Below are positions 1 through 6,668 of a stretch of DNA of 12,854 bases, piece after piece (positions within the stretch are counted from its first letter, which is position 1; each line of letters begins with the position of its first letter). The notes beneath the pieces were generated by a model. That model ran no database searches. It was not told the origin of the DNA and worked only from the letters and a program-made list of their open reading frames with translations. The DNA lies in contig CALVPC010000022.1 of the NCBI GenBank assembly GCA_944350405.1, forward strand, positions 1 to 12,854, in the 5' to 3' direction. This stretch comes from an uncultured Bacilli bacterium (GTDB taxonomy: Bacteria > Bacillota_I > Bacilli_A > RF39 > UBA660). A program made the position numbers and the translations under genes.

Positions 1-914
1 TCAATAGCTTCAACAGTCTGAGGTTTTACTCCATCTTCTGCAGAAACAATTATAATTACAATATCAGTAACTGAAGCTCCTCTAGCTCTCATCTCAGTAA
101 ATGCTTCATGTCCAGGAGTATCAATAAAAGTTATTATTCTCCCCCTAGCTTCTACTTGATAAGCACCAATATGTTGAGTAATTCCGCCAGCTTCACCACT
201 AACAACATTTGCTTCTCTGATAGCATCAAGAAGCGATGTTTTTCCATGATCAACATGACCCATAATTGTTACTACAGGAGGTCTTGCAACTAAATCTTCT
301 TCGTTATCAATTATTTCATACTCTTCAAAATTAGATATATCTCTAGCCTCTTCTCTTTTAAGCTCCTTATCATAATCTACAACTAAAAGCTCCACAGTAG
401 AAAAATCTAAACTTTGATTTAAATTAGTAAGAGCACCTAAGTCAAATAATTTTTTTATTAAATTAGCAGGATTTTCCCCTAAAGCATCTGCTACATCTTT
501 TACTGTCATACCTTCCTTATATAAAATTATTTTATCGTTAGTAGCATCATTAGCTTGTAATTTTTCTTTATGCTTATATAAATCTTTTTTAGCTTTTAAG
601 TACTCTTTATTATCTGTTTTCTTAGAAACAGGCTTTCTTTTCATTTTAACAACAGAAGTATCTTGCTCCATATCTATACGTAAATCTTTTTCCAGCTCAT
701 CATCATCAACTTCTTCTTCATATTTAGAATCTGAAGACACATCATCGCTTTCTTCAGAGCTTAAAGCTCCTATTTCATTATCTAAAAGAATAATATCATC
801 ATCTAAAAGCATATCATCTTCTTTTGAAGCCTTAATACCAAGTTTTTTACACATTTCTATTATTTCTTGAATACTTTTATTTACATCTAAGGCATATTCT
901 TTCAAAGTCATCAT
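1..914 (-). CDS. infB: Translation initiation factor IF-2, N-terminal part (3' end outside window)
   Basis: IF-2 is the GTPase that brings initiator tRNA to the 30S ribosome. About 304 N-terminal residues are visible. Residues 1-50 look like an IF2_N module (starts MMTLKEYALDV), followed by an acidic, then Lys-rich linker, a second IF2_N-like stretch near 160-200, and the start of the GTPase domain. G1 is GHVDHGKT (219-226), the switch/G2 segment is GGITQHIG (243-250), and G3 is DTPGHEAF (265-272). The frame stays open to base 1 and ends in the family motif PQTVEAI, so G4/G5 and the C-terminal domains lie outside. I chose ATG 912-914, with a GGTG ribosome site about 6 nt upstream; an ATG immediately follows it. 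It is the last visible gene of the nusA operon; the stop of the preceding gene lies in its ribosome-binding region. The linker is short compared with many IF-2 proteins. Confidence 0.97.
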   Translation of the reverse strand, partial: MMTLKEYALDVNKSIQEIIEMCKKLGIKASKEDDMLLDDDIILLDNEIGALSSEESDDVSSDSKYEEEVDDDELEKDLRIDMEQDTSVVKMKRKPVSKKTDNKEYLKAKKDLYKHKEKLQANDATNDKIILYKEGMTVKDVADALGENPANLIKKLFDLGALTNLNQSLDFSTVELLVVDYDKELKREEARDISNFEEYEIIDNEEDLVARPPVVTIMGHVDHGKTSLLDAIREANVVSGEAGGITQHIGAYQVEARGRIITFIDTPGHEAFTEMRARGASVTDIVIIIVSAEDGVKPQTVEAI

Positions 915-932
915 AATATTCACCACTTCCTT

Positions 933-1334
933 TTATTTTTTTCTTTTAACTGGCGGTTTATCATTAGAGCTATCTGAATAATTTAACAATCTAATATTAG
1001 GTATTACTTTACTTAACATTTCAACATCTTTCCAAAATGTAGACATCACAACTTTCTTTAAGTTATCATCATCCCAGTATTTTTTATATTCTTTCTTACA
1101 ATTTGCTCTAAACTTATACTCATTTTGATAACTTATCAAAGATATATTATTATCTCCAATAAAAAATGCAACATTTTTTCCAAATTCAATATTTCTAAGT
1201 TTAGAAAGTTCACAACTTAAAGGTAAATTATCTTCCCCTATTTTAATAGTTCTAAAATATTCGTACTCCCCATTATCTTTTCCTTTTTGATCAGATATTT
1301 TTTTTATTAGATACTCCTTTTCAAAACATTCCAA
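933..1334 (-). CDS. Uncharacterised 133-aa protein in the ylxQ position
   Basis: I do not recognise this protein. It lies between ylxR and infB, where Bacillus-type operons usually carry ylxQ (an L7Ae-family RNA-binding protein), but I see no L7Ae motifs. It has no signal peptide or membrane segment. It is mixed-charge and aromatic-rich, with a central part that looks beta-rich (residues about 20-75), a charged helical part (KKEYKKYWDDDNLKK) and a basic C-terminal tail ending PPVKRKK that could contact nucleic acid. The start is TTG at 1332-1334, chosen because AGAGGA lies 7 nt upstream and no ATG or GTG is available in frame. It begins 19 nt after ylxR and ends 18 nt before infB, so it should be co-transcribed with them. 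A role in translation or RNA binding is inferred from context only. Confidence 0.8.
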   Translation of the reverse strand: MECFEKEYLIKKISDQKGKDNGEYEYFRTIKIGEDNLPLSCELSKLRNIEFGKNVAFFIGDNNISLISYQNEYKFRANCKKEYKKYWDDDNLKKVVMSTFWKDVEMLSKVIPNIRLLNYSDSSNDKPPVKRKK

Positions 1335-1353
1335 TATAAAGTCCTCTTTTCTT

Positions 1354-1611
1354 TTAGCATATTTTTATAAGATCATCATACAAAGTATCATCTATCACAA
1401 CTTCTAAATGTTTTTCTAATATCTTACTACTTTTTGCTTTTTCTATTATTGCTTTATCTTTCTTAATATATGCTCCACGTCCATTTAATTTACCAGTTAA
1501 ATCTATTTGAACATCACCATTTGGCATTCTAACTATACGAACAAGTTCTTTTTTTGGTAATTTTTCATGAGAAACAACACACGTTCTCATTGGTATTTTT
1601 CTAACTTTCAT
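1354..1611 (-). CDS. ylxR: YlxR family protein (DUF448), putative RNA-binding
   Basis: An 85-aa member of the YlxR/DUF448 family, a small nucleoid- or RNA-associated protein encoded between nusA and infB in most Bacillota. Family features are the N-terminal PMRTCVVSHEKLPKKELVRI segment (residues 7-26), a basic beta strand, and the signature GRGAY (44-48). The usual second Cys of the CxxC-like N-terminal motif is replaced (CVVS), so metal binding is unlikely. The ATG overlaps the nusA stop by one base (TAATG), which implies translational coupling. The length is typical for the family. YlxR has been reported to influence transcription and RNase P in other species; nothing in this sequence decides its role here. 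Confidence 0.95.
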   Translation of the reverse strand: MKVRKIPMRTCVVSHEKLPKKELVRIVRMPNGDVQIDLTGKLNGRGAYIKKDKAIIEKAKSSKILEKHLEVVIDDTLYDDLIKIC

Positions 1612-2681
1612 TAAACAGAAGCCTTAATGTTAATACCCATTTCTTTAACTTGTTCGCTGTTTTTTACATCAATTTTATACTTAGTAAGTCTAGAAGCTAG
1701 TCTAACATTTTGTCCTTTCTTACCAAGTGCAAGTGAAAAATCTTCTCCATCTGCAATTGCTAATGCTTCACATTTTTTAGGGTCAAGAATATAAACACTA
1801 ACGTTTTTCGCAGGATTTAAAGCATTTTGAATAAATTCTTCCTTATTAGGAGAATACTTTATTATATCTAATCTTTCTCCAGATAATTCCTTAATAATAT
1901 TAGCAATTCTAGAACCTCTTTCCCCAATACAACATCCAATTGGATCTATATTAGCATAATCAGAATACACTGCAACTTTACTTCTAGAACCTGGATCTCT
2001 TGCAACCCCATATATCATAACAGAACCATCTGCAAGTTCAGGTATTTCAAGTTCAAATAATCTTTTTACAAAATTATAATGACTACGAGAAAGTAAAATA
2101 ATTGTTCCTTTAGAATTACTATTTACTTTAGTAACATATGCTTTAATAGTAGAATTCATTTCAATTTTTTCATCGCCAATTAATTCACTTTTTGGCAAAA
2201 TACCATTAGTTCTACCTAAATCTATATAATAATTATTTTCATCTTCAAGAGCTACTACTCCAGAAACTAATTCTCCTTCTTTATCCTTAAACTCTTCAAT
2301 TAAACTATTTCTTTCTGCTTCTCGTATCTTTTGTACTACAACTTGTTTAGCAGTAGAAGCTGCAACCCTACCAAAATCACCAGGTGTAACTTCTTCATCA
2401 ATAGTATCACCAAGATTAAGAGTTTTATTTATTTTTAAAGCATCCTCTAAAGATATCTCAGTATCAGGATTCTCTACTTCCTCTACAACTGTTTTATAAG
2501 AATAAATCTTAATCTCTCCAGTATCTCTATTAATATTAACCTTTGCATTAGTAAGAGAATTAAAATTCTTTTTATAAGCAGAAAGAAGAGCAAGTTCCAT
2601 AGCTTCAAAAATTATATCACGATCAATATGCTTTTCTTTTTCTAAAACATCCACAGCATTTAAAAACTCTTTACCATTCAT
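1611..2681 (-). CDS. nusA: Transcription termination/antitermination factor NusA
   Basis: NusA binds RNA polymerase and nascent RNA and modulates pausing, termination and antitermination. The 356-aa protein shows the Gram-positive layout: an RNAP-binding N-terminal domain (about 1-125, including GDFGRVAASTAKQVVVQKIR at 101-120), an S1 domain (about 137-199, with GILPKSE), KH1 (about 205-275, GERGSR at 253-258) and KH2 (about 285-345, GKKGQNVR at 320-327). It lacks the C-terminal acidic repeats of proteobacterial NusA, which is normal for Bacillota. The start ATG (2679-2681) is preceded by a strong AAGGAGGT site that also encodes the last residues of rimP; the rimP stop is only 2 nt upstream. 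Its stop overlaps the ylxR start. Confidence 0.98.
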   Translation of the reverse strand: MNGKEFLNAVDVLEKEKHIDRDIIFEAMELALLSAYKKNFNSLTNAKVNINRDTGEIKIYSYKTVVEEVENPDTEISLEDALKINKTLNLGDTIDEEVTPGDFGRVAASTAKQVVVQKIREAERNSLIEEFKDKEGELVSGVVALEDENNYYIDLGRTNGILPKSELIGDEKIEMNSTIKAYVTKVNSNSKGTIILLSRSHYNFVKRLFELEIPELADGSVMIYGVARDPGSRSKVAVYSDYANIDPIGCCIGERGSRIANIIKELSGERLDIIKYSPNKEEFIQNALNPAKNVSVYILDPKKCEALAIADGEDFSLALGKKGQNVRLASRLTKYKIDVKNSEQVKEMGINIKASV

Positions 2682-2683
2682 AA

Positions 2684-2917
2684 CTATTTACCTCCTTTTT
2701 CTTTAGATGACACATCAAGAACATATTTTTCTTTAATAAAATCATTCTTATCAAGAATTTCATTTATAATTTTAGTAGCTTTTACAATTCTATCAAGATC
2801 AATAACTTCATCACTATCTAAAACTATATTAAGACAAGCATTATCATATGTAATACTATCAATAACTAAATTTTCCCTTTCTAAATCTTTTTCTAAAGAT
2901 TTTCTAATTTCTTTCAT
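2684..2917 (-). CDS. rimP: Short RimP-like protein, N-terminal domain only
   Basis: A 77-aa protein directly upstream of nusA, the standard place for rimP (ylxS), a 30S maturation factor. The sequence fits the RimP N-terminal alpha/beta domain: a beta strand pair with LNIVLDSDEVIDLDRIVKAT (about 29-48), the INEILDKNDFI helix region, and the closing strand YVLDVSS, which matches the family YxLEVSSPG element. Full-length RimP is about 150 aa and continues into an SH3-like C-terminal domain that contacts ribosomal protein S12. Here the reading frame stops right after YVLDVSS with KEKGGK, and nusA begins 2 nt later, so there is no room for a frameshifted remainder. The ATG (2915-2917) has GGAGG 5 nt upstream. 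The position is decisive; the function of a one-domain form is uncertain. Confidence 0.85.
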   Translation of the reverse strand: MKEIRKSLEKDLERENLVIDSITYDNACLNIVLDSDEVIDLDRIVKATKIINEILDKNDFIKEKYVLDVSSKEKGGK

Positions 2918-2939
2918 AATACCTCCAAAAACGAAACAA

Positions 2940-2958
2940 AAGTGGGTTTATCCCACTT
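2940..2958 (-). promoter_or_regulatory. Leader hairpin upstream of rimP (attenuator-like)
   Basis: Seven-base-pair perfect stem (AAGTGGG/CCCACTT) with a 5-nt loop, read on the minus strand. It is followed by a broken U-rich run (TTTTGTTTCGTTTTT) that leads directly into the GGAGG of rimP. It begins only a few bases after the predicted transcription start. The outer bases 2930-2935 and 2957-2962 (AACGAA/TTCGTT) form an alternative pairing that competes with the main stem. This could be a weak intrinsic terminator or attenuator, or an RNA-stabilising 5' stem. I recall similar GTGGG hairpins before rimP in other Bacillota but cannot verify this here. Confidence 0.6.
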
Positions 2959-2970
2959 CGTTGCAATTAA

Positions 2971-2998
2971 ATTATATCATAAAATATTTAAAAATCAA
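2971..2998 (-). promoter_or_regulatory. Promoter of the rimP-nusA-infB operon (extended -10, vegetative sigma factor)
   Basis: On the minus strand there is a -35 TTGATT (2993-2998), a 16-nt spacer and a perfect -10 TATAAT (2971-2976) preceded by TG with one base between, the extended -10 form. Predicted transcription starts near 2964, just ahead of the leader hairpin. No competing motif of similar quality is visible upstream. Confidence 0.75.
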
Positions 2999-3018
2999 TA
3001 TCTTTCTTATAATTTTTC

Positions 3019-3306
3019 TTATCCAGTTAAATAATCATGATACCCGCCAAGAACATTTACCACCTTAAAACCTTTCTTAGATAATTCCTCACATACCTTA
3101 ATACTTTCCATTCCTTGAGTACAATATATATAATATTCTTCCTCTTTGTTTAAATATTTATTAGGATCACTAAGCAAAAAACTATATGGAATATTCTTAC
3201 TACTTGGTATAGATCCTAAATTAAAAAGAAAGTTTTTCCTAATATCAATAATATTAACTTTACCTATCATACCTTTAAGATCAGAACCCCTTATGCTTTT
3301 ATACAT
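3019..3306 (-). CDS. Single-domain rhodanese-like sulfurtransferase
   Basis: A 95-aa cytosolic protein with the rhodanese fold, similar in size to GlpE/PspE-type single-domain enzymes that carry sulfur as a cysteine persulfide. Visible marks are IDIR (20-23) in the first core strand, the GSIPSSKNIP segment (31-40) corresponding to the family GHIPGAxNIP, and the active-site loop CTQGMES (62-68) with catalytic Cys62, close to the usual CxxGxRS. The C-terminal VLGGYHDY matches the family end (GGxxxW), with Tyr/His in place of Trp. ATG 3304-3306 has AGGAGG 8 nt upstream. It appears to be monocistronic, lying between the nucleotidyltransferase terminators and the rimP promoter. The sulfur acceptor cannot be inferred. 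Confidence 0.9.
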   Translation of the reverse strand: MYKSIRGSDLKGMIGKVNIIDIRKNFLFNLGSIPSSKNIPYSFLLSDPNKYLNKEEEYYIYCTQGMESIKVCEELSKKGFKVVNVLGGYHDYLTG

Positions 3307-3361
3307 ATATATTCCTCCTAATAAAGTTTATGATAAAAATATAATATTGTGTAGGACATAA

Positions 3362-3381
3362 AAAGACCTAATAAGGTCTTT
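3362..3381 (-). terminator. Hairpin terminator without an obvious gene in front
   Basis: Stem AAAGACC/GGTCTTT (7 bp) with a 6-nt loop. On the minus strand it is followed by TTTTT, giving a plausible intrinsic terminator; on the plus strand the tail is poorer (GGTCTTTATTT). It lies about 130 nt beyond the terminator of the nucleotidyltransferase gene and just upstream of the rhodanese gene. It therefore either backs up that terminator or ends an unrecognised short transcript. Confidence 0.6.
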
Positions 3382-3510
3382 ATTTACTTAAAATATATGG
3401 ATTAAAATATTCAAGTATGAGATATTTTCTCTAATTAGCATCCCTTATACTATTATTATCTTTTTCTATTTTATCTCAATGCCATAATCTATAAAATTAT
3501 AATTTTTAAA
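3382..3510 (-). other. Intergenic stretch between two terminators, no gene recognised
   Basis: About 130 nt, strongly AT-rich, with no open frame of useful length on either strand and no match to a tRNA or a riboswitch I know. On the minus strand, TTGAGA near 3473-3478 with AT-rich -10-like hexamers downstream could be a weak promoter, and GAGA/TCTC near 3419-3431 forms a small stem. A small RNA ending at the 3362-3381 terminator is possible but unproven. Confidence 0.25.
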
Positions 3511-3548
3511 TAAAAGATCAAGAACTAGTCTTTCATCTTGATCTTTTA
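3511..3548 (-). terminator. Intrinsic terminator of the pcrA-nucleotidyltransferase unit
   Basis: Perfect 12-bp inverted repeat AAAAGATCAAGA/TCTTGATCTTTT (3512-3523 and 3536-3547) with a 12-nt loop, starting 2 nt after the TGA stop of the nucleotidyltransferase gene. On the minus strand the 3' arm runs into TTTTATTT. The symmetry of the A and T runs would let it work on both strands, but only the minus strand has a gene ending here. Confidence 0.85.
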
Positions 3549-3549
3549 A

Positions 3550-4449
3550 TCAATCCCATAAATTACATTTATAAATACCTTTATCTATCATATCTTTAAT
3601 AGCATTAACTACAATTTCTTTATCGTCTTTATAAGTCATTCCATACCATTTATCATCTGTTTCAATTATATGAACTTCAGCTTTATTATTCATTATTTGC
3701 TTTGTAAGCACATCAGGCATCAAAAACTCATCATTTTCTAAATTGCTTTCATTTAAAAATACTGGAAACTCTTCTTCAATATGTTTAATAAATTCTTTAG
3801 GAAATCCAAGCAAATTCATAGAAACCAATGTGTCACCATCTATTGTTTTAGTCATATTAGTATGAAGATTTGTAGCTAAAAAACCATTGTCAGTAATTTC
3901 AATTTTAGACTCTTCCAAAGAAACTAATTTATTATTTTCTATATTACATATACCTCTTTTTACCGAACCACTTAAAGTAATAGTGTTTTTAACTTTATAT
4001 CCAATAAGAGCATATTGTTCTTTATCTAATAATAAATCTTGATTTAAAAAGTCTGCGACCTTTTTAATAGCATTATATCCATAAAAATCATCTGCATTTA
4101 TTAAAGCAAAATTATTATCTATAACACTCCTAGCCGCATATATAGCATGAGCAGTCCCAAGAGGTTTTTCTCTTTCACCTAAATCATATCCCTCTAAAAT
4201 ATCATCAAGTCTTTGAAAAACATACGATGTTTCAATATGTTTTTGGATTCTCTTACCAATAGTATTTTTAAAAATCTCATAGTTTTCTTCTTTTATTATA
4301 AATACTACTTTATCAAAACCACTTCTAATAGCATCATAAATAGTATAATCTATAATAAATTCTCCATTTGGACCGACTGGCTCAATTTGTTTAAGACCAC
4401 CAAATCTAGAACCCATTCCTGCGGCCATAACTAGTAAAGTTTTTTTCAT
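3550..4449 (-). CDS. Sugar-phosphate nucleotidyltransferase family protein (NDP-sugar pyrophosphorylase-like)
   Basis: A 299-aa protein with the GT-A-like nucleotidyltransferase fold. It has the N-terminal nucleotide-binding signature AAGMGSRFGGLKQ (9-21), which fits the family GxGxR...K pattern, a mid-domain KPLGTAHAI (95-103) that usually contacts the base or sugar, and the metal-binding NADDFYG (118-124). It should transfer an NMP onto a sugar phosphate or related phosphorylated alcohol; the substrate cannot be read from sequence. It has no left-handed beta-helix acyltransferase domain (unlike GlmU) and is not clearly GalU or RmlA. Its ATG overlaps the pcrA stop (ATGA), and the AGGAGG site lies inside the last pcrA codons, so it is translationally coupled to the helicase. 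That pairing has no obvious functional logic. A strong terminator follows. Confidence 0.88.
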   Translation of the reverse strand: MKKTLLVMAAGMGSRFGGLKQIEPVGPNGEFIIDYTIYDAIRSGFDKVVFIIKEENYEIFKNTIGKRIQKHIETSYVFQRLDDILEGYDLGEREKPLGTAHAIYAARSVIDNNFALINADDFYGYNAIKKVADFLNQDLLLDKEQYALIGYKVKNTITLSGSVKRGICNIENNKLVSLEESKIEITDNGFLATNLHTNMTKTIDGDTLVSMNLLGFPKEFIKHIEEEFPVFLNESNLENDEFLMPDVLTKQIMNNKAEVHIIETDDKWYGMTYKDDKEIVVNAIKDMIDKGIYKCNLWD

Positions 4450-6524
4450 CTTTCTACCCTCCTAATACTTTTATGGTTTTTAAGTAATTTCTTAATTCCA
4501 ATCTCTTTTTTAAAAGCAATAGTAAGTATAGTATTAGTAATCTCAATAACTACACCCTCACCATAAATATCATGAATTACTTTATCACCATATTTATAAA
4601 TTTGTTCACTATCATACACCATTTTTTCTTTTTTTACTATAGGTTTTTGTTCTTTATTAAGATATTCAATTAAATTACTATCTATTTCATTAACAAATCT
4701 ACTAATTATCGAAGGACTTTCTTGTCCATAAATCATTCTCTTCTTTGCACAAGTAAGCCATAAATCTTTTTTTGCTCTTGTAATAGCCACATACATAAGA
4801 CGTCTTTCTTCCTCAAGTTCATCTATACCCATACTATTTCTATGCGGGAATATACCTTCCTCAAGTCCAGTAATAAATACATAATCAAACTCTAAACCTT
4901 TTACTGAATGAACCGTCATTAAACTTATTCTATTAGGATCATCTTTATACTCTTCAATATCCGAAACTAAACTAACTTCAAGTAAAAAGTCTTCCAAAGA
5001 AATAATTCCCACTTCTTCTTCAAAAGTCTTAGTAACAGACTTAAATTCTTCTAAATTCTCAAGTCTTATATCAGCCTCTAAAGTTTTCTCATCTATAAGA
5101 GCTTTTCTCATACCACTTTTTTCTAAAACTATATCTATAAATTCAGTAAGTGTATGATTTTGTTGATCTTCTCTAAGCTCTAAAATTAAATCTTTAAAAG
5201 CCTTTTCTTTTCCCCCACTAATTGCTTCAAACATAGAAGTATTATAAAATGCTGCACTACTTTCTATCTCACTTATAGTTTTAGGACCAATTCCTCTTTT
5301 TGGAGTATTTATACATCTCATTAAACTAACATCATCTGAGGGATTATGAATTAATCTTAAATATGAAAGTAAATCTTTTATTTCCTTTCTTGAGTAAAAA
5401 TAAAAACTTCCAACAATCTTAAATGGTAAATTTTGTTTTAATAATTCTTGCTCAAAAACACGTGATTGAGCATTAGTTCTATATAAAATAGCAATATCTT
5501 TATAAGATTTCCCACTTGAAATAAGTTCTTTAATTTTTCTTATTATATAAAAAACCTCATCAACCTCATCATATGCTTTATATAATTTTATTTTTTCCCC
5601 CTCTTCATTATTGCTCCATAAATTCTTGTCTTTACGAAGTTTATTATTTTTTATAACACTATTTGCAGCATTTAAAATAGTTTTAGTAGATCTATAATTT
5701 TGCTCTAACATTATCACAGTAGCATCTTTATAATCCCTTTCAAAATTAAGTATATTCTTATAATTAGCATTTCTAAAAGCATATATAGATTGATCATTAT
5801 CTCCAACACAAGCTATATTTTTATATTTCATACTTAAATACTTAGTAATTAAATATTGAGCTTCATTAGTATCTTGATATTCATCTATTAATATATATTT
5901 AAACTTTTCTTGATAATAATTTAAAACATCCGGATACTCTCTAAACAATTTAATTGGAAGTATTAATAAATCATCAAAATCTACAGAATTATTTTTAAAT
6001 AATATCTCTTGATATTTCTTATACACTTTATAAACTATATCATCTTCTTCACCATGAATAAACTTTTTATAATCCTCAGGCATAATAAATTCATTTTTAT
6101 TACTTGAAATCTTATTTCTTATCATATAAGGACTAAATCTTTTAGGATCATAACCCAAATCTTTAACAATTTTCTTTATAAGAGTTAAAGTATCATCACT
6201 ATCCATAATTATAAAATTTTTCTTATATCCAAGTCTCTCATAATTTTCTCTTAAAATTCTAACACCAAGAGCATGAAAAGTAGAAGTAAAAACATCATTC
6301 TTACCAATTAATTTAAAAAGCCTTTCTTTCATCTCTTTACTAGCTTTATTAGTAAAAGTAATAGCAAGTATATTACTTGGATTAATTCCAACCTCTTTAA
6401 CTAAATAAGCAATTCTAGTAGTAAGTACCCTAGTTTTACCAGATCCTGCTCCTGCTAAAATTAAAAGTGGACCTTCATTATGTTTTATAGCTTTAAGTTG
6501 CATATCATTTAAGTTATCAAACAT
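4446..6524 (-). CDS. pcrA: ATP-dependent 3'-5' DNA helicase PcrA (UvrD/Rep family)
   Basis: A 692-aa superfamily 1A helicase involved in repair, rolling-circle replication and clearing proteins from DNA. All motifs are present: Q-motif (NDMQLKAI, 6-13), Walker A AGAGSGKT (24-31), motif Ia (ITFTNKASKEM, 55-65), Walker B DEYQDT (214-219), motif III GDNDQSIYAFR (241-251), motif IV QNYRST (275-280), motif V MTVHSVKGLEF (536-546) and motif VI RRLMYVAITRAKKDL (574-588). The C-terminal Tudor-like domain typical of PcrA is intact (about 643-690: YKYGDKVIHDIYGEGVV and GIKKLL). The length is slightly below B. subtilis PcrA, mainly from a short linker before the Tudor-like domain. ATG 6522-6524 follows AGGTGATT. 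The usual neighbours pcrB and ligA are absent; a nucleotidyltransferase gene follows instead. Confidence 0.97.
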   Translation of the reverse strand: MFDNLNDMQLKAIKHNEGPLLILAGAGSGKTRVLTTRIAYLVKEVGINPSNILAITFTNKASKEMKERLFKLIGKNDVFTSTFHALGVRILRENYERLGYKKNFIIMDSDDTLTLIKKIVKDLGYDPKRFSPYMIRNKISSNKNEFIMPEDYKKFIHGEEDDIVYKVYKKYQEILFKNNSVDFDDLLILPIKLFREYPDVLNYYQEKFKYILIDEYQDTNEAQYLITKYLSMKYKNIACVGDNDQSIYAFRNANYKNILNFERDYKDATVIMLEQNYRSTKTILNAANSVIKNNKLRKDKNLWSNNEEGEKIKLYKAYDEVDEVFYIIRKIKELISSGKSYKDIAILYRTNAQSRVFEQELLKQNLPFKIVGSFYFYSRKEIKDLLSYLRLIHNPSDDVSLMRCINTPKRGIGPKTISEIESSAAFYNTSMFEAISGGKEKAFKDLILELREDQQNHTLTEFIDIVLEKSGMRKALIDEKTLEADIRLENLEEFKSVTKTFEEEVGIISLEDFLLEVSLVSDIEEYKDDPNRISLMTVHSVKGLEFDYVFITGLEEGIFPHRNSMGIDELEEERRLMYVAITRAKKDLWLTCAKKRMIYGQESPSIISRFVNEIDSNLIEYLNKEQKPIVKKEKMVYDSEQIYKYGDKVIHDIYGEGVVIEITNTILTIAFKKEIGIKKLLKNHKSIRRVER

Positions 6525-6539
6525 ATAATCACCTAGTTA

Positions 6540-6548
6540 AGTATACCA
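6540..6548 (-). promoter_or_regulatory. Possible extended -10 promoter of pcrA
   Basis: Minus-strand TGGTATACT carries TATACT (6540-6545) preceded by TG and one base, an extended -10. No good -35 is seen; the best hexamer at 17 nt is TTATGT. Transcription would start around 6533, so the leader would be only about 10 nt and begin within the AGGTG ribosome site. Confidence 0.4.
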
Positions 6549-6619
6549 TGTATCATATAAAACATAAAGATTATTTTTCTATTCATTATTAATAAATTAA
6601 TTTAACAATATAATAGTAA

Positions 6620-6649
6620 GTATTATTTATATAAAAATAAATCATACTA
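6620..6649 (+). promoter_or_regulatory. Sigma-G-like (forespore) promoter of the germination operon
   Basis: GTATT (6620-6624), an 18-nt spacer and CATACTA (6643-6649). The B. subtilis sigma-G consensus, as I recall it, is GNATR-N18-CATNMTA; the -10 fits fully and the -35 differs at one position. The location immediately upstream of a ger receptor operon is what forespore control would predict. The start site would be near 6656, essentially at the ribosome site AAGGTG, giving an unusually short leader. Confidence 0.7.
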
Positions 6650-6668
6650 ATACAAAGGTGTGATTAAA

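Noticed and set aside
933..1334. YlxQ (L7Ae family) at this operon position
   Set aside because: Length, lack of a Gly/Ala-rich RNA-binding loop and overall sequence do not fit L7Ae proteins.
2684..2917. Sequencing frameshift truncating rimP
   Set aside because: The stop sits 2 nt before the nusA start with a perfect ribosome site in between, leaving no space for a displaced C-terminal domain.
3146..3361. Open frame on the plus strand opposite the rhodanese gene, and similar frames at 108-293, 4213-4434, 7082-7384 and 7697-7909
   Set aside because: They lie antisense to well-supported genes, lack convincing ribosome sites and encode compositionally odd peptides; they are shadows.
3550..3552. 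Mollicute genetic code (TGA read as Trp), suggested by the extreme AT content
   Set aside because: TGA is the terminal codon at the expected end of several genes, often directly before a terminator, and Trp is encoded by TGG throughout.
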